Shown here piece by piece: positions 1 to 10,590 of a DNA stretch of 35,725 nt (position 1 is the stretch's first letter; each line of letters starts with the position of its first letter). The notes under the pieces are model-generated. The model was not told the DNA's origin, ran no database searches, and worked only from the letters and a program-made list of their open reading frames with translations. The translations under genes were made by a program, and so were the position numbers. The stretch comes from Bacillus stratosphericus (lineage in GTDB: Bacteria; Bacillota; Bacilli; Bacillales; Bacillaceae): positions 1 to 35,725 of the forward strand of contig NZ_JAIVLB010000030.1 in assembly GCF_020524495.1 (NCBI RefSeq). Reading direction: 5' to 3'.

Positions 1-39
1 CTAGCAAACTGGACATGGAAAGGACCATGTCCAGCGTAA
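1..39 (+). CDS. IS1182-like transposase, last 12 codons (5' part outside window)
   Basis: Frame 1 reads LANWTWKGPCPA and then a TAA stop. The same C-terminus ends the longer transposase remnant at 32100-32519 on the other strand, where the upstream residues resemble the C-terminal part of IS1182-family DDE transposases. Only the tail is visible, so it is not known whether this copy is intact. It lies convergent with hemL. Confidence 0.7.
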   Translation, partial: LANWTWKGPCPA

Positions 40-70
40 GACAACTGATAAATTTTATCAAAATAAGTGA

Positions 71-105
71 AAACCCCACTTTTACTTGAAGTAAAGGTGG
101 GGTTT
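71..105. terminator. Bidirectional hairpin terminator between the IS and hemL
   Basis: Left arm 71-85 pairs with right arm 91-105 (15 bp, one G-U or mismatch position) around a 5-base loop. On the minus strand the right flank reads as a broken T run (TTTTCACTTATTTT), so it could end the hem transcript as well as the transposase transcript coming from the left. No other terminator is seen after hemL. Confidence 0.6.
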
Positions 106-146
106 GTCTACGGTCTGAGCCGATATGTCACCATATCTGCTTTCGT

Positions 147-1439
147 TTATCGACGTAGTTTTTGAAAAACCTTTTGCACTGTCTCAATCGTATATTTGAT
201 GTCTTCATCTGTATGAGCAGTTGAAAGGAATAACCCTTCGAATTGAGAAGGTGGAAGGAAGATGCCGTGATCAGCCATTTCCTTGTAAAATTCAGCGAAT
301 AAAGCCAGATCAGCTGTTTTCGCTGTGTCGTAATTGATAACTTGTTCATTCGTAAAGAAGAATCCGATCATGGAACCCGCACGGTTAAACGTTAATGGAA
401 TTCCATATGCTTTTGCCGATTTCGAAATTCCTTCTTCCAGCCTATCACCTTTTCGTCTAAACTCTTCGTAAGACTGAGGGGTAAGCTGCTTTAACGTTTC
501 TAAGCCTGCTGTCATTGCAAGAGGGTTACCGGATAACGTTCCTGCTTGATAAATCGGGCCGCTTGGCGCAATTTGTCTCATAATGTCCGCTCTACCGCCA
601 TAAGCACCAACTGGCAGGCCGCCTCCGATGACTTTACCAAGACATGTCAGATCAGGCGTAATGCCAAAATAGCCTTGTGCACAATGATAATCCACACGGA
701 AGCCTGTCATGACCTCATCAAAAATGAGCAAAGAGCCATATTGTTCTGTAATGTCTCTTAGCCCTTGCAAGAAACCGTCTTGCGGAGGGACAACACCCAT
801 ATTTCCTGCAACTGGTTCTACAATGACACCTGCAATGTCGTCTCCAAATTCTTGAAAAGCGACTTTGATGCTTTCTAAATCATTGTATGGAACGGTGATC
901 GTATTGCTCGCTGTACCTTCAGGGACACCAGGGCTATCCGGAAGTCCAAGCGTTGCCACACCTGAACCGGCTTTAATGAGCAAAGAATCACCGTGGCCAT
1001 GATAGCAGCCTTCAAATTTCACAATTTTGTTTCTGCCCGTAAAACCACGAGCTAGACGAAGCGCACTCATCGTCGCCTCTGTTCCAGAGCTGACCATACG
1101 AATGACCTCAATAGAAGGAACTCGTTCTGATACAAGCTTAGCTAATTCATTTTCAACTAAAGTAGAAGCACCGAAGCTTGTACCATGTTCAGCTACTCGC
1201 TGAATGCTTTCAACCACACGGTCATTCGTATGCCCTAAAATAAGCGGTCCCCACGATAAGACGTAATCAATATATTCATTTCCGTCAATATCGTATATTT
1301 TTGCGCCTTTTCCTCGTTCCATAAAAATTGGGTCTGTATTGACTGATTTAAATGCGCGCACAGGGCTGTTCACACCACCCGGCATTAACTGCTGCGCTTC
1401 TTTAAATGCTTGCTTTGACTTTTCATAGCTACGTCCCAT
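147..1439 (-). CDS. hemL: Glutamate-1-semialdehyde 2,1-aminomutase
   Basis: Converts glutamate-1-semialdehyde to 5-aminolevulinate in the C5 pathway of tetrapyrrole synthesis; a cytosolic PLP enzyme. The 430-aa protein has the usual family length. The SSGTEA phosphate-binding motif lies near residue 118, FDEVMTGFR near 240, and the PLP-binding lysine is expected at Lys269 in CLGKVIGGG. The ATG start follows a clear GGAGGACAT ribosome site. It is the last gene of hemAXCDBL, 27 bases after hemB, and supplies the substrate of the hemB product. Its 3' end is followed by an IS end rather than more conserved chromosome. Confidence 0.97.
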   Translation of the reverse strand: MGRSYEKSKQAFKEAQQLMPGGVNSPVRAFKSVNTDPIFMERGKGAKIYDIDGNEYIDYVLSWGPLILGHTNDRVVESIQRVAEHGTSFGASTLVENELAKLVSERVPSIEVIRMVSSGTEATMSALRLARGFTGRNKIVKFEGCYHGHGDSLLIKAGSGVATLGLPDSPGVPEGTASNTITVPYNDLESIKVAFQEFGDDIAGVIVEPVAGNMGVVPPQDGFLQGLRDITEQYGSLLIFDEVMTGFRVDYHCAQGYFGITPDLTCLGKVIGGGLPVGAYGGRADIMRQIAPSGPIYQAGTLSGNPLAMTAGLETLKQLTPQSYEEFRRKGDRLEEGISKSAKAYGIPLTFNRAGSMIGFFFTNEQVINYDTAKTADLALFAEFYKEMADHGIFLPPSQFEGLFLSTAHTDEDIKYTIETVQKVFQKLRR

Positions 1440-1466
1440 TTCAATGTCCTCCTGTCTATCCGTTCT

Positions 1467-2438
1467 TTATTCTGAGAGCCATTTCGCTGCATCTTTTGCA
1501 TGATACGTAATGATTAATTCTGCGCCTGCACGTTTCATGCTAGTCAGCATTTCAAGAACAAGCTCTTTTTCAGAAATCCAGCCATTTTGAGCTGCTGCTT
1601 TGACCATTGCATACTCTCCGCTCACATTGTACGCAACAACAGGAAGTGTAAATTCATTTTTCACATCACGCATGATATCTAAGTATGAAAGTGACGGCTT
1701 CACGATTAGGAAGTCAGCGCCTTCTTCTACATCAGACTGTGCTTCTCTCAGTGCTTCTAAACGGTTTGCAGGGTCCATTTGATACGTTTTACGATCTCCA
1801 AACTGCGGTGTGCTATGCGCCGCATCACGAAACGGACCGTAAAAAGCACTTGCATATTTCACAGCATATGACATCACTGGCACATGAACAAAGCCGGCCT
1901 CATCAAGCGCCTCACGAATTGCGATAACAAAGCCATCCATCATATTTGATGGAGCAATGATATCTGCACCTGCACGAGCCTGACTGACAGCAGTTTTCGC
2001 TAAGAGCTGAAGAGATTCATCATTTAAAATTTCTCCATCTTCAACGATTCCGCAATGTCCGTGATCTGTATATTGGCATAAGCAAGTATCAGCAATGACC
2101 ACAAGCTCTGGGAAATGCTTTTTGATTTCAAGCGTTGCTTTTTGAACGATCCCATGATCGTGATAAGCTTCACTGCCTACATGGTCTTTATGGTCTGGTA
2201 CCCCAAAAACAATGATAGATTTAATCCCAAGGTCAACAAGCTCTTGGACTTCTTCTTTCACAAGATCAACTGAAATGTGATAGACACCCGGCATTGAAGG
2301 GACTTCTTTCCGGACATTCTCTCCCTCTACAAAAAAGATAGGATAAATGAAATCAGAGGGTCTTAAAAATGTTTCTCTCACCAATTCTCTCATTCCTGCG
2401 CTTGTACGCAATCTGCGGTGTCTGTTAAATTTCATCAT
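1467..2438 (-). CDS. hemB: Delta-aminolevulinic acid dehydratase (porphobilinogen synthase)
   Basis: Condenses two 5-aminolevulinate molecules to porphobilinogen. The 323-aa length is typical. The two Schiff-base lysines are expected at Lys194 (MSYAVKYAS) and Lys247 (LIVKPSLSY). The cysteine cluster [13 protein letters not shown] (Cys119, Cys121, Cys129) is the zinc-site version of the enzyme. The start overlaps the hemD stop by four bases (ATGA), which suggests translational coupling. The second codon is also ATG, so the start could be one codon later. Confidence 0.97.
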   Translation of the reverse strand: MMKFNRHRRLRTSAGMRELVRETFLRPSDFIYPIFFVEGENVRKEVPSMPGVYHISVDLVKEEVQELVDLGIKSIIVFGVPDHKDHVGSEAYHDHGIVQKATLEIKKHFPELVVIADTCLCQYTDHGHCGIVEDGEILNDESLQLLAKTAVSQARAGADIIAPSNMMDGFVIAIREALDEAGFVHVPVMSYAVKYASAFYGPFRDAAHSTPQFGDRKTYQMDPANRLEALREAQSDVEEGADFLIVKPSLSYLDIMRDVKNEFTLPVVAYNVSGEYAMVKAAAQNGWISEKELVLEMLTSMKRAGAELIITYHAKDAAKWLSE

Positions 2439-3226
2439 TGGTTCAACTTCCTTTCAGATAAACGGCACATCAAATCAAGCATCCCGTCTATCGTATAAGT
2501 ATCTGGGGTTTCAGAAGAAATCCCGTATTGAAGCAGTGCCTCTTGTGTAAGAGGACCGATGCTCACAAAACATGTGTCCGATGCAGCTAATCTATCGATA
2601 TCAGCCTCCATGGCGTGCATAAAAGAATGAACAGTGGAGGAGCTTGTAAATGTAATAAAATCAAATGATTGCTCCATCATGGCCGACTTGAGTGCGATAA
2701 TTCCGTCCTCATCCTTCACTGTTTCATATATAATCCACTCTTTTACGTCAATGCCAAGCGGAACGAGGGTATTCTTCACCACATCTCGTGACAGGTGGCC
2801 TTTTGCTACAAAGACACATTCTTCTGGGTGTACATGTTCAATTAAAGCATCTGCCAGTTCTTCTGCTATAAAACGTTCTGGAACCACATCCACTTTTAAG
2901 CCGTGCTGCATCAGATAGGCAGATGTTTTTTCACCTACAGCCGCCACTTTCAAGTGGGATAAGCTTTGATGTAATTGATGCTTCTCTATATAACTGAGAA
3001 AAAAAGACGCACCATTTACACTTGTAAACACAAGCCAATGGCTTGCTTCTAAGTCTTCTAAAAATGCCTTCGCTTTTTCTTTTGTAAGCGTTGGTTCAAA
3101 CCTGATAAGAGAGGTTAAAACAGCATGGCCGTTCAGCGCTTCAATTTTCTGCTGAAACGCACCCGCTTGACGTTCATTTCGAGTGACAAGCACCGTCTGT
3201 CCGTAAAGCGATTTGGCTATCGTCAT
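2435..3226 (-). CDS. hemD: Uroporphyrinogen-III synthase
   Basis: Cyclises hydroxymethylbilane with inversion of ring D to give uroporphyrinogen III, the branch point to haem, sirohaem and B12. HemD proteins are poorly conserved; the call rests on the 263-aa length, the two-domain pattern (segments such as [12 protein letters not shown] near residue 85 and [15 protein letters not shown] near 190 are typical), and the fixed place between hemC and hemB. Both ends overlap neighbours by four bases, the mark of a tightly coupled operon. Confidence 0.93.
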   Translation of the reverse strand: MTIAKSLYGQTVLVTRNERQAGAFQQKIEALNGHAVLTSLIRFEPTLTKEKAKAFLEDLEASHWLVFTSVNGASFFLSYIEKHQLHQSLSHLKVAAVGEKTSAYLMQHGLKVDVVPERFIAEELADALIEHVHPEECVFVAKGHLSRDVVKNTLVPLGIDVKEWIIYETVKDEDGIIALKSAMMEQSFDFITFTSSSTVHSFMHAMEADIDRLAASDTCFVSIGPLTQEALLQYGISSETPDTYTIDGMLDLMCRLSERKLNQ

Positions 3227-4158
3227 TGGGAAGACAGATCCTTTTTCACCTTGTCGATCAAATCCTTTGCTCCCTTATCAGACATCTGCATCGCACACGC
3301 TGTACCAATGGCCTCAGGGTCAGACCCTGTGACGGTTTCTCGAATGATCGTATGCCCGTCTGCAGATGCTACAAGACCCGTCAGTTCAATTTCATCACGC
3401 TCATTCATCGTTGCATAGCCAGCGATTGGCACCTGACAGCTGCCATCCATTTGTTTAAGAAAGGCTCGTTCTGCGAGAACCGTTTTCTTCGTATATTCAT
3501 TCGTAAATTGAGCAAGAAGCTCCAATAGCTCTTTATCATCCCCGCGGCACTCAATCGACAAAGCACCTTGGCCAACGGCGGGAAGGCAAGTTTCAGGAGA
3601 TAAGAATTCCGACACGACTTCTTTACTCCAGCCCATTCTAGACAAACCGGCAGCCGCTAGAATAATGGCATCGTATTCTTCATTTTTCAGCTTCTCAAGT
3701 CTTGTATCAATGTTTCCTCGAATCCATTTAATCTCAAGATCTGGTCTCTCCTGAAGAAGCTGGGCACTGCGCCGTAAGCTGCTCGTTCCAACAATGGCTC
3801 CCTTTGGCAGTTCATGAAGACGGAGATGATCCTTTGAAATCAGTACGTCCCGCACATCCTCACGCTCAGGAATACAGCCAATGACTAAACCTTCCGGGAG
3901 GGCTGCCGGCATATCTTTCATGCTGTGTACCGCCATATCGATGTCATGATTCAGCATCGCCTGTTCAATCTCTTTGACAAATAGTCCTTTTCCGCCAACC
4001 TTTGATAAGGTCACATCTAAAATTTGATCACCCTTTGTTACAATTTCTTTTATTTCAAAAGAATAAGAAGGGTTTAGTTCAGACAGCTTTTGAATGACCC
4101 ATTTTGTTTGTGTAATTGCTAGCTTACTTCGTCTAGAACCTACTTTAATTGTACGCAT
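3223..4158 (-). CDS. hemC: Porphobilinogen deaminase (hydroxymethylbilane synthase)
   Basis: Joins four porphobilinogen units into hydroxymethylbilane on a dipyrromethane cofactor. The 311-aa protein carries the cofactor-binding cysteine in [11 protein letters not shown] (Cys241), the N-terminal VGSRRSKLA motif, and the conserved HSMKDMP loop near residue 78. It lies 37 bases after hemX and overlaps hemD by four bases. Confidence 0.97.
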   Translation of the reverse strand: MRTIKVGSRRSKLAITQTKWVIQKLSELNPSYSFEIKEIVTKGDQILDVTLSKVGGKGLFVKEIEQAMLNHDIDMAVHSMKDMPAALPEGLVIGCIPEREDVRDVLISKDHLRLHELPKGAIVGTSSLRRSAQLLQERPDLEIKWIRGNIDTRLEKLKNEEYDAIILAAAGLSRMGWSKEVVSEFLSPETCLPAVGQGALSIECRGDDKELLELLAQFTNEYTKKTVLAERAFLKQMDGSCQVPIAGYATMNERDEIELTGLVASADGHTIIRETVTGSDPEAIGTACAMQMSDKGAKDLIDKVKKDLSSQ

Positions 4159-4195
4159 TACGCCTTCCTCCCGACAATGCCCTTAAGACTCATCA

Positions 4196-5026
4196 TTATT
4201 GAAACCAATGAAAGGTTGATAAGCTACCAAGCAGAAAATAATTGATCATCAGCACAAAAAATGAAGCGACATTCCATCGTGCCACGATTTTGCCCTGCAT
4301 ATTTCGCACCAATCTGATGTATAAGTAAAAGCCGTATAAAAAAAGGATAATAAACGAACCAAGCACCTTTGCATCTATCCAGTACAACGTATCATACGAA
4401 ATATATGCCCAAATAATGCCAAGAATTAAACTAAGCAAGAGCATTGGCACGCCAATAATGTTTAATACGTAGGCCATATGATCAAGCTTTGATAAGTCTT
4501 CAATTCTCAGAAGCCATTTCCCCCATTTTTTCTTTTTCAGCAAACGATATTGCAAGAGATAGAGAAGTGAAAAAGCAAATGAAAGCGAAAAGGCACCGTA
4601 TGATAAAATGGCCATTGTAATATGAATGACGAGCAGTTCACTCGTTAACTTCCCCGTCAGTTCCGCAGAATGGAGATCAGATGGTGTAAAGGTGTGAATC
4701 GCCATTATGGAAAAACCAATCACATTTGTAAAAAAGACAATAAATTCAAAGCGTAATACTTTTGTGAGGACGAGTGAAAGTGTCACAAGCACCCACGTAT
4801 AAAAATATAACCCCTCTGCTACATTTAACACAGGGAATTGGTCTGTTTCCATCATAATATAAAACATGTAGACTGTTTGCAGTAGCCAGACAATAGAAAG
4901 CAACCAGAAAGCCATTTTTCCAGCCTTCCGGTTGTGTTGAAGAAAATCTATGAAATAGAACAAGACACTGAGTGCATAGATCAAGATCGTCGCTTCGTTA
5001 AGTCTCACTACAATGGATTCCATCAT
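4196..5026 (-). CDS. hemX: HemX, CcsA-type integral membrane protein of the hem operon
   Basis: A 276-aa, very hydrophobic protein with about eight predicted membrane segments, the same length as B. subtilis HemX. It belongs to the cytochrome c assembly (CcsA/CcmC-like) family. In B. subtilis HemX lowers the amount of HemA protein; that role is known for the homologue and assumed here. The start is ATG-ATG at 5021-5026, with hemA ending 8 bases upstream and only a weak ribosome site, so it may depend on translation of hemA. Position between hemA and hemC supports the call. Confidence 0.93.
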   Translation of the reverse strand: MMESIVVRLNEATILIYALSVLFYFIDFLQHNRKAGKMAFWLLSIVWLLQTVYMFYIMMETDQFPVLNVAEGLYFYTWVLVTLSLVLTKVLRFEFIVFFTNVIGFSIMAIHTFTPSDLHSAELTGKLTSELLVIHITMAILSYGAFSLSFAFSLLYLLQYRLLKKKKWGKWLLRIEDLSKLDHMAYVLNIIGVPMLLLSLILGIIWAYISYDTLYWIDAKVLGSFIILFLYGFYLYIRLVRNMQGKIVARWNVASFFVLMINYFLLGSLSTFHWFQ

Positions 5027-5033
5027 CGCCTAA

Positions 5034-6401
5034 TCACTCACTAGCAACTGTAGCAAAGCCTTGTGCCACATTTGGTTTGAACAGCTGAAATGACCCTTGC
5101 TCCACCTGTACAGGCTCTACCTTTTGCTCTTCATCTTCAATCTTTAAATCAAAGATTTCTTTAAAGAGTAAAAGTTTTTCCTCTGCATTCGGCTCCCCTG
5201 CAATTTCTTTTGCCTTTAAGATAGGATCTTTCAGCATTTGATTGATGATGCTTTTCGTATGTTTATTTAATAGCTTCATTTCACGGTTTGTGAGGTTTGG
5301 AAGCTTCCGTTCAATGCTTTGCATCGTATCTGCTTGAATCAAGAGTGCTTTTTCTCTTAAAGCAGATATGACTGGAACAACTCCGAGCGTATTGAGCCAT
5401 TGCTTAAATTCAACAATTTCAGCTTCAATGATGAGCTCAACCTGCTCAGCCACTTCACGGCGTTCTTTTAAGTTAGCTGCCACAATGCCTTCTAGGTCAT
5501 CAATGTCATACAAAAAAACACCTTCTACTTCAGAAATGGCTGGGTCTAAATCACGGGGCACTGCAATATCCATCATAAATAGCGGTCTGCCTTTCCGCTT
5601 TTTATTCGCATTTTCGACCATCTCTTTTGTAATGACAAATTGTTTAGCACCTGTCGAGCTAATTAAAATGTCCGCTTCAGATAATATTTTTTCTAATTGA
5701 TTTAAGCTCCTAGCCTCTCCTGAAAAACGGCTAGCCAGTTCTTTTGCTTTCTCATACGTTCGATTGATGACCGTTACCTGACCAATTCCTTGACTTTGAA
5801 GGTTTTGCGCCGCCAGCTCGCCCATTTTACCCGCACCAAGAATAAGGACATGCTTATCAGAAAGATGTCCAAAGATTTTTTTGGCAAGTTCAACTGCCGC
5901 ATAGCTGACAGATACAGCATTAGACGCAATATCTGTTTCCGCATGAGAGCGCTTCGCGACTGTTACCGCCTGCTTAAATAAATAATTGAAAACGGTACCA
6001 ATGGTCTTCTCCTCTTGAGCGACTTTAAAGCTTGAGCGCACTTGACCGAGTATCTGTGTTTCACCAATGACCATAGAATCAAGTCCACAGGCCACACGGA
6101 ATAAATGCTCAACCGCTCCATCATTTTCATAAAACTTCAAATATGGAGAGACATCTTCTTTTTCTAAACCGAACCAATCTGCTAAAAATCTTTTTATATA
6201 AAACCGACCAGTATGAAGCTGATCTACAACTGCGTAGATCTCTGTTCGATTACATGTTGAGATGACGATATTCTCTAGAATGCTTTTTTCTTCTTTAAGC
6301 TTGGACATCGCCGTTCCGAGCTTGCTCGGTTCAAAGCTCAGCTGTTCCCGTATCTCAACAGGGGCTGTTTTATAATCTACACCCACAACAAGAATATGCA
6401 T
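5034..6401 (-). CDS. hemA: Glutamyl-tRNA reductase
   Basis: Reduces glutamyl-tRNA(Glu) to glutamate-1-semialdehyde with NADPH, the committed step of haem synthesis. Starting at ATG 6401 the product is 455 aa and begins [11 protein letters not shown], as in B. subtilis; the catalytic cysteine is Cys50 in ISTCNRTE and the nucleotide motif [10 protein letters not shown] lies near 190. A TTG seven codons upstream (6420-6422) keeps the frame open but would add residues not expected for the family. It leads hemAXCDBL. Two PerR-type operator sequences lie 35-79 bases upstream, suggesting peroxide- and metal-responsive control as known for B. subtilis hemA. Confidence 0.97.
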   Translation of the reverse strand: MHILVVGVDYKTAPVEIREQLSFEPSKLGTAMSKLKEEKSILENIVISTCNRTEIYAVVDQLHTGRFYIKRFLADWFGLEKEDVSPYLKFYENDGAVEHLFRVACGLDSMVIGETQILGQVRSSFKVAQEEKTIGTVFNYLFKQAVTVAKRSHAETDIASNAVSVSYAAVELAKKIFGHLSDKHVLILGAGKMGELAAQNLQSQGIGQVTVINRTYEKAKELASRFSGEARSLNQLEKILSEADILISSTGAKQFVITKEMVENANKKRKGRPLFMMDIAVPRDLDPAISEVEGVFLYDIDDLEGIVAANLKERREVAEQVELIIEAEIVEFKQWLNTLGVVPVISALREKALLIQADTMQSIERKLPNLTNREMKLLNKHTKSIINQMLKDPILKAKEIAGEPNAEEKLLLFKEIFDLKIEDEEQKVEPVQVEQGSFQLFKPNVAQGFATVASE

Positions 6402-6435
6402 AACTTCAGCTTGCACCCCCAACGCCCTGTCTAAT

Positions 6436-6450
6436 TTATAATAATTACAA
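6436..6450. promoter_or_regulatory. Second PerR-type box near hemA (one mismatch)
   Basis: TTATAATAATTACAA differs at one position from the PerR consensus TTATAATNATTATAA. It lies 35-49 bases upstream of the hemA ATG. It is separated by 15 bases from the perfect box at 6466-6480, so the centres are 30 bp apart, close to three helical turns. Confidence 0.6.
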
Positions 6451-6465
6451 TATAGAATTTATTAT

Positions 6466-6480
6466 TTATAATGATTATAA
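6466..6480. promoter_or_regulatory. PerR box upstream of hemA (perfect consensus)
   Basis: TTATAATGATTATAA is an exact match to the PerR operator consensus TTATAATNATTATAA. It lies 65-79 bases upstream of hemA, and about 165 bases upstream of ysxD on the other strand. PerR control of hemA is established in B. subtilis; binding here is inferred from sequence. The AT-rich stretch does not let me place the -35 and -10 of hemA with confidence. Confidence 0.85.
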
Positions 6481-6645
6481 CATATATTTATTTTTAACTG
6501 GATAAAAATTGTGAACAGATTTCAAAAATGTTGTGATATAGTAGAAAAATGTTCGACATCGAATGCCATATCATCACTTCAAGCAATTTACCAGATTTGG
6601 CGCGTGCGGACAAATGAATGATTTGCTTAAAAGAAGGTGACATCT

Positions 6646-7131
6646 TTGAAGAAGAAATCCATTTTACTACCGCTCACTTTGCTGGCTATAGCGCTATATG
6701 CCATTCTCTCAGGAGGTCAATTTGACATTTGGAATGATCAGGAGAAATGGTATACACTTGTACTGCTTTTTGGCCTTGCTTTCTTATATCAAGGAAAGAA
6801 GGAGCAGGAAACCTCTCATGTGTTTATCGGTATGCTCATGACGGGCCTTGCGCTACACTTTATTCTTCAGCCGAAATTGGACCACTGGCCAGACACATTT
6901 ACGATGATTGTGTTCATCATCGGCCTTGCGCTTTTGATGAAATCATCTCAGAAAAAGGAATATCGTATAGAAAGTGTTGTTCTCATTTTACTTGGCCTGT
7001 TCCTTAATTTCTTTCAGCAAATTACAAAACAGCTTAGCACACTCTCTATCCAGACTTCCGGTTTTGAATTGTACTGGCCATATGTACTGATTGCAGTCAG
7101 TCTCCTCTTATTATTTTTAAAAAAGAAATAA
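6646..7131 (+). CDS. ysxD: YsxD-like integral membrane protein, function unknown
   Basis: A hydrophobic protein of about 161 aa with roughly five or six predicted membrane segments and a lysine-rich C-terminal end. It occupies the place of B. subtilis ysxD between hemA and ysxC; no function is known to me. The start is probably TTG at 6646, because the ribosome site AAGGTGA (6634-6640) lies five bases in front of it; the in-frame GTG at 6637 sits inside that site. It is divergent from hemA and convergent with ysxC. Confidence 0.8.
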   Translation: MKKKSILLPLTLLAIALYAILSGGQFDIWNDQEKWYTLVLLFGLAFLYQGKKEQETSHVFIGMLMTGLALHFILQPKLDHWPDTFTMIVFIIGLALLMKSSQKKEYRIESVVLILLGLFLNFFQQITKQLSTLSIQTSGFELYWPYVLIAVSLLLLFLKKK

Positions 7132-7155
7132 CTTATACAATCAAATTGTTTAACA

Positions 7156-7175
7156 AGCCATCAAATGGCTGTTTT
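7156..7175 (+). terminator. Rho-independent terminator of ysxD
   Basis: Stem AGCCAT / ATGGCT with a 3-base loop, followed by GTTTT, 25 bases after the ysxD stop. Confidence 0.7.
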
Positions 7176-7453
7176 ATAAATTTTTATAATACACATCTTA
7201 GAGAAGAATGATATGCAGTTTAATTGATGATAGACGACAAATAACCGCCTAGACATAACGGAATGACGTATTGAATATTGAAAAATTTTGAGCTTTCCAA
7301 CATAAATGTGATAACTGTCATAATCATATATTCATACCTGCGAGCGCTATACTTCTATAGTGAGGATTAAAAAAAACTAAAAAAGATGATTTGATAAACG
7401 AATTAAAACTGAATCGTTCTCATTCATGTTCTACGTTTTCTCTCCACATATCA
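7176..7453. other. Intergenic stretch with no gene seen
   Basis: AT-rich sequence between the ysxD terminator and the ysxC terminator. I find no ORF with a ribosome site, no tRNA-like fold and no clear promoter pair here. Confidence 0.5.
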
Positions 7454-7495
7454 AAAAAAGTTGTACGAAAACAAATGTTTTCCTACAACTTTTTT
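7454..7495. terminator. Strong terminator after ysxC (symmetrical, may act both ways)
   Basis: A long stem: AAAAAAGTTGTA pairs with TACAACTTTTTT, with an inner GAAAAC / GTTTTC stem around AAAT. T runs occur on both strands. It ends 9 bases before the ysxC stop codon. Confidence 0.85.
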
Positions 7496-7504
7496 ATTGT
7501 CTTC

Positions 7505-8092
7505 TTAGCTGTTAATCTTCGCAAGGATCGCATTCCACGCTTCATCTTTTCCCTTTTTAGTTTCTGAAGAGAAGAGGATTAATTCGTCTGATGGGTCAAT
7601 GTCAAGCGTCTGTTTTACCACTTTCGCATGTTTTTCCCATTTGCCTTTTGGAATTTTATCCGCTTTTGTTGCGATGACGATCACAGGAATGCCGTAATAT
7701 TTTAGGAATTCATACATGTTCACATCATCTACTGATGGTTTATGACGCAAATCCACAATTTGCACCACTGCTTTTAATTCTTCACGCATTGTAATATACG
7801 TTTCGATCATTCTTCCCCAAGCTTCACGCTCTGTTTTCGACACTTTGGCAAAGCCGTAGCCCGGAACGTCCACAAAGTGAAGCATATCATTAATAATGTA
7901 AAAATTAAGTGTCTGTGTCTTCCCTGGTTTAGAAGACGTACGCGCTAAGTTTTTACGATTAATTAATGAGTTAATGAACGAGGACTTCCCAACATTTGAT
8001 CGTCCTGCAAGTGCGATTTCAGGCAGTCCCCCGCTTGGATACTGCTCTGATTTCACCGCACTAATGACAATATCTGATTTTGTTACTTTCAT
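7505..8092 (-). CDS. ysxC: YsxC/EngB (YihA) ribosome-biogenesis GTPase
   Basis: An essential GTPase in B. subtilis needed for assembly of the 50S ribosomal subunit. The 195-aa protein shows the G motifs in order: GRSNVGKSS (P-loop, near residue 31), DVPGYG (G3, near 75) and TKADKIPK (G4, near 142), which is diagnostic for the TrmE-Era-EngA-EngB class. It overlaps the lonA stop by four bases (ATGA), so translation is probably coupled. A strong terminator follows. Confidence 0.97.
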   Translation of the reverse strand: MKVTKSDIVISAVKSEQYPSGGLPEIALAGRSNVGKSSFINSLINRKNLARTSSKPGKTQTLNFYIINDMLHFVDVPGYGFAKVSKTEREAWGRMIETYITMREELKAVVQIVDLRHKPSVDDVNMYEFLKYYGIPVIVIATKADKIPKGKWEKHAKVVKQTLDIDPSDELILFSSETKKGKDEAWNAILAKINS

Positions 8093-10413
8093 GTTCCCTC
8101 TCCTACTAACGCTTTCTCTAGCACCTCATCTAAATGTGAAACCGGAATAAAAGTTAATCCTTCTCTCACACTTTCAGGAATATCATCAATATCCTTCTCG
8201 TTATCCTTTGGAAGAATAATGGTTTTCAGTCCTGCTCGATGAGCACCTAATGCTTTTTCTTTTAATCCGCCAATCGGAAGCACTCTTCCTCTTAACGTAA
8301 TTTCTCCTGTCATGCCAACCTCTTTTGACACAGGACGTCCTGTGAGTGCTGATACAAGAGCCGTCGCAATGGTAATACCAGCTGATGGCCCGTCCTTTGG
8401 AACCGCACCCTCTGGAACATGGATATGAATATCATGCTTTTCATTAAAATGAGGATCAATGTTCAGTTCATCTGCTTTTGAACGGATATAACTGAATGCC
8501 GCCTGTGCAGATTCTCTCATGACATCACCAAGCTTACCGGTTAGCAAAAGCTTGCCTTTACCTGGCGAGAGTGAGACCTCAATGGATAAGGTGTCTCCGC
8601 CAACTGTGGTATACGCAAGTCCTGTGACAACGCCCACCTGATCTGCCGTTTCAGCCTGTCCATAACGGTAAAGTCTTTTTCCGAGATATTCAGATAGGTT
8701 CTTTTCCGTCACCGTGATTCGTTTGCGGTCTTCAGCCACAATCGCTCTTGCTGCTTTTCGGCAAATCGCCGCAAGCTGACGTTCTAATCCGCGAACCCCT
8801 GCTTCTCTTGTGTAATAGCGAATCATATCGTAAATCGCTGCTTCACGAAGCTGTAAGTTCCCTTTCTTTAATCCGTGCTCCTTTAGCTGATTCGGCAGAA
8901 GATGTTCTTTCACAATTTCCGCTTTTTCAACCTCTGTATACCCTGCAATCGTGATAATTTCCATTCTATCACGAAGTGGACCCGGAATGGTTGCTAAATT
9001 GTTGGCAGTTGCGATAAATAACACTTGAGACAAATCAAATGTCTCTTCAATATAATGATCGCTAAAGTTATAATTTTGCTCTGGATCTAACACTTCAAGC
9101 ATCGCAGATGACGGATCGCCTCTAAAGTCAGAAGACATCTTATCAATTTCATCTAAAAGAAACACCGGATTCATGGTACCCGCCTTACTCATCCCTCGAA
9201 TGATACGGCCCGGCATTGCACCTACATAGGTTCTTCTATGACCACGAATCTCGGATTCATCACGCACACCACCAAGAGAGATACGAATAAACTTTCGATC
9301 CAGTGATTTTGCAATAGATTTTGCAAGTGACGTCTTCCCAACTCCAGGAGGTCCTGCCAAGCAAAGAATCGGTCCCTTCAATGAATTTGTTAGCTTCTGT
9401 ACAGCAAGATATTCAAGCATACGTTCTTTGACTTTTTCCAACCCATGATGCTCATCATCTAAAATTTTGCTTGCAAGCTTTAAGTCTAGACGATCTTCCG
9501 TATAAATACCCCACGGTAAATGGATTAGCCAATCAATATAATTTCGAATCACAGAGCTCTCGGCAGAGCTTGAAGGGATTTTCTCATAACGGTTCAGTTC
9601 TTTTAATGCCGTTTCACGAACAGAATCCGGCATGCTGGACTCTTCAATTTTAGACATTAATGAACTGACTTCTCCTGTTTTCCCTTCTTTGTCTCCAAGC
9701 TCTTTTTGGATGGCTTTCATTTGTTCACGCAAATAATATTCTTTTTGCGTTCGTTCCATTGAACGTTTGACGCGCTGTCCGATTTTCTTTTCTATCTCCA
9801 GCACTTCTTTTTCATTGTGAATCAAGCTGATGACCCGGTTAAGCCGTTTTTTGACATCGACTGTTTCCAGTACTTCTTGTTTGTCCTTTAATTTGAGCGG
9901 GAGGTGAGAAGCGACGATATCTGCCATTCTTCCCGGTTCCTCAATATCCGTCACCGTTGCATATGTTTCAGCTGAAATTTTTTTTGAAATTTTTATGTAC
10001 TGATCAAAGTGATCTAACAAAGTGCGCATGAGTGCTTCTGCTTCTGCGTCCTTTAATTCTTCTTCTGCCAACTCTTTAATCTTAACTGACGTATAGTCCT
10101 CTAGCTCCACGTATGATTCGATCTGTGCTCGATTTAATCCTTCAACAAGTACACGAATCGTTCCATTTGGCAGCTTCAGCATTTGTTTGATTTTTGTGTA
10201 GGTGCCGACTTTGAAAATTTCTTCTTGTCCTGGTTCATCTATTGAAATTTCCCGCTGTGTTGCTAAAAAAATCATATGATCGTTCATCATGGCCTGTTCT
10301 AATGCTTGAACAGACTTCTCACGTCCAACGTCCAAATGCAAGACCATTGTTGGATAAACAAGCAAACCTCGCAATGGAAGGAGCGGAACATTCTTTTTGA
10401 TTTCATCTCCCAT
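8089..10413 (-). CDS. lonA: ATP-dependent protease LonA
   Basis: A cytosolic AAA+ serine-lysine protease that degrades misfolded and regulatory proteins. It has an N-terminal substrate-binding domain ([13 protein letters not shown] at the start), an AAA+ domain with Walker [10 protein letters not shown] and Walker [10 protein letters not shown], and a C-terminal protease domain with the catalytic serine in PKDGPSAG and lysine in [12 protein letters not shown] 10413 gives 774 aa, as in B. subtilis, and GGAGGTG lies nine bases upstream; the frame is open to a GTG at 10434, but that codon lies upstream of this ribosome site, too far away to be served by it. Confidence 0.97.
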   Translation of the reverse strand: MGDEIKKNVPLLPLRGLLVYPTMVLHLDVGREKSVQALEQAMMNDHMIFLATQREISIDEPGQEEIFKVGTYTKIKQMLKLPNGTIRVLVEGLNRAQIESYVELEDYTSVKIKELAEEELKDAEAEALMRTLLDHFDQYIKISKKISAETYATVTDIEEPGRMADIVASHLPLKLKDKQEVLETVDVKKRLNRVISLIHNEKEVLEIEKKIGQRVKRSMERTQKEYYLREQMKAIQKELGDKEGKTGEVSSLMSKIEESSMPDSVRETALKELNRYEKIPSSSAESSVIRNYIDWLIHLPWGIYTEDRLDLKLASKILDDEHHGLEKVKERMLEYLAVQKLTNSLKGPILCLAGPPGVGKTSLAKSIAKSLDRKFIRISLGGVRDESEIRGHRRTYVGAMPGRIIRGMSKAGTMNPVFLLDEIDKMSSDFRGDPSSAMLEVLDPEQNYNFSDHYIEETFDLSQVLFIATANNLATIPGPLRDRMEIITIAGYTEVEKAEIVKEHLLPNQLKEHGLKKGNLQLREAAIYDMIRYYTREAGVRGLERQLAAICRKAARAIVAEDRKRITVTEKNLSEYLGKRLYRYGQAETADQVGVVTGLAYTTVGGDTLSIEVSLSPGKGKLLLTGKLGDVMRESAQAAFSYIRSKADELNIDPHFNEKHDIHIHVPEGAVPKDGPSAGITIATALVSALTGRPVSKEVGMTGEITLRGRVLPIGGLKEKALGAHRAGLKTIILPKDNEKDIDDIPESVREGLTFIPVSHLDEVLEKALVGEGT

Positions 10414-10448
10414 GTTGATTGACACCTCCGTCACTAGTATGAATCATT

Positions 10449-10476
10449 ATAATATACCTGTTTCAGTCTTGTACAA
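10449..10476 (-). promoter_or_regulatory. Probable sigma-A promoter of lonA-ysxC
   Basis: On the minus strand TTGTAC (10476-10471), a 16-base spacer and TATTAT (10454-10449), 35 bases before the lonA ATG. Spacing and match are reasonable but not perfect. I see no CtsR-type direct heptad repeat in this stretch. Confidence 0.5.
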
Positions 10477-10560
10477 TGTAAAAGACTTGAGAAATGATGA
10501 TCTTACCGTAGTATACCCTTTCTTTTTATCTTGAAAAAGAAAAAAAAGATCTATTTCACT

Positions 10561-10590
10561 AAAAAATCCCCATATTATGATGGGGATTAA
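10561..10590 (-). terminator. Terminator of lonB
   Basis: On the minus strand AATCCCCAT, a short loop, ATGGGGATT and a T run. It starts at the end of the lonB coding sequence and separates it from lonA. Confidence 0.85.

Larger units (their letters stand above)
1..118 (+). mobile_element. End of an IS1182-like insertion sequence, continuing left of the window
   Basis: Bases 1-84 are an exact inverted copy of 32055-32138, and bases 106-118 are an inverted copy of 32041-32053. The outer limit is uncertain: shared sequence ends near 118. Between the shared blocks this copy has about 21 bases (85-105) missing from the other copy; they complete a hairpin. The element sits directly downstream of hemL, where B. 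subtilis has other genes, so insertion at this point is inferred. Confidence 0.65.

Noticed and set aside
546-761. Plus-strand ORF inside hemL, and many similar frames opposite tig, clpX, leu and ilv genes
   Set aside because: They are antisense shadows of well-supported genes with no ribosome site and biased residue content.
6402-6422. Upstream TTG start for hemA
   Set aside because: It adds seven residues not expected in the family; ATG 6401 gives the known N-terminus and 455 aa.
10414-10434. Upstream GTG start for lonA
   Set aside because: The GTG lies upstream of GGAGGTG, too far away for that ribosome site to serve it; the site serves ATG 10413 at nine bases, which gives 774 aa.
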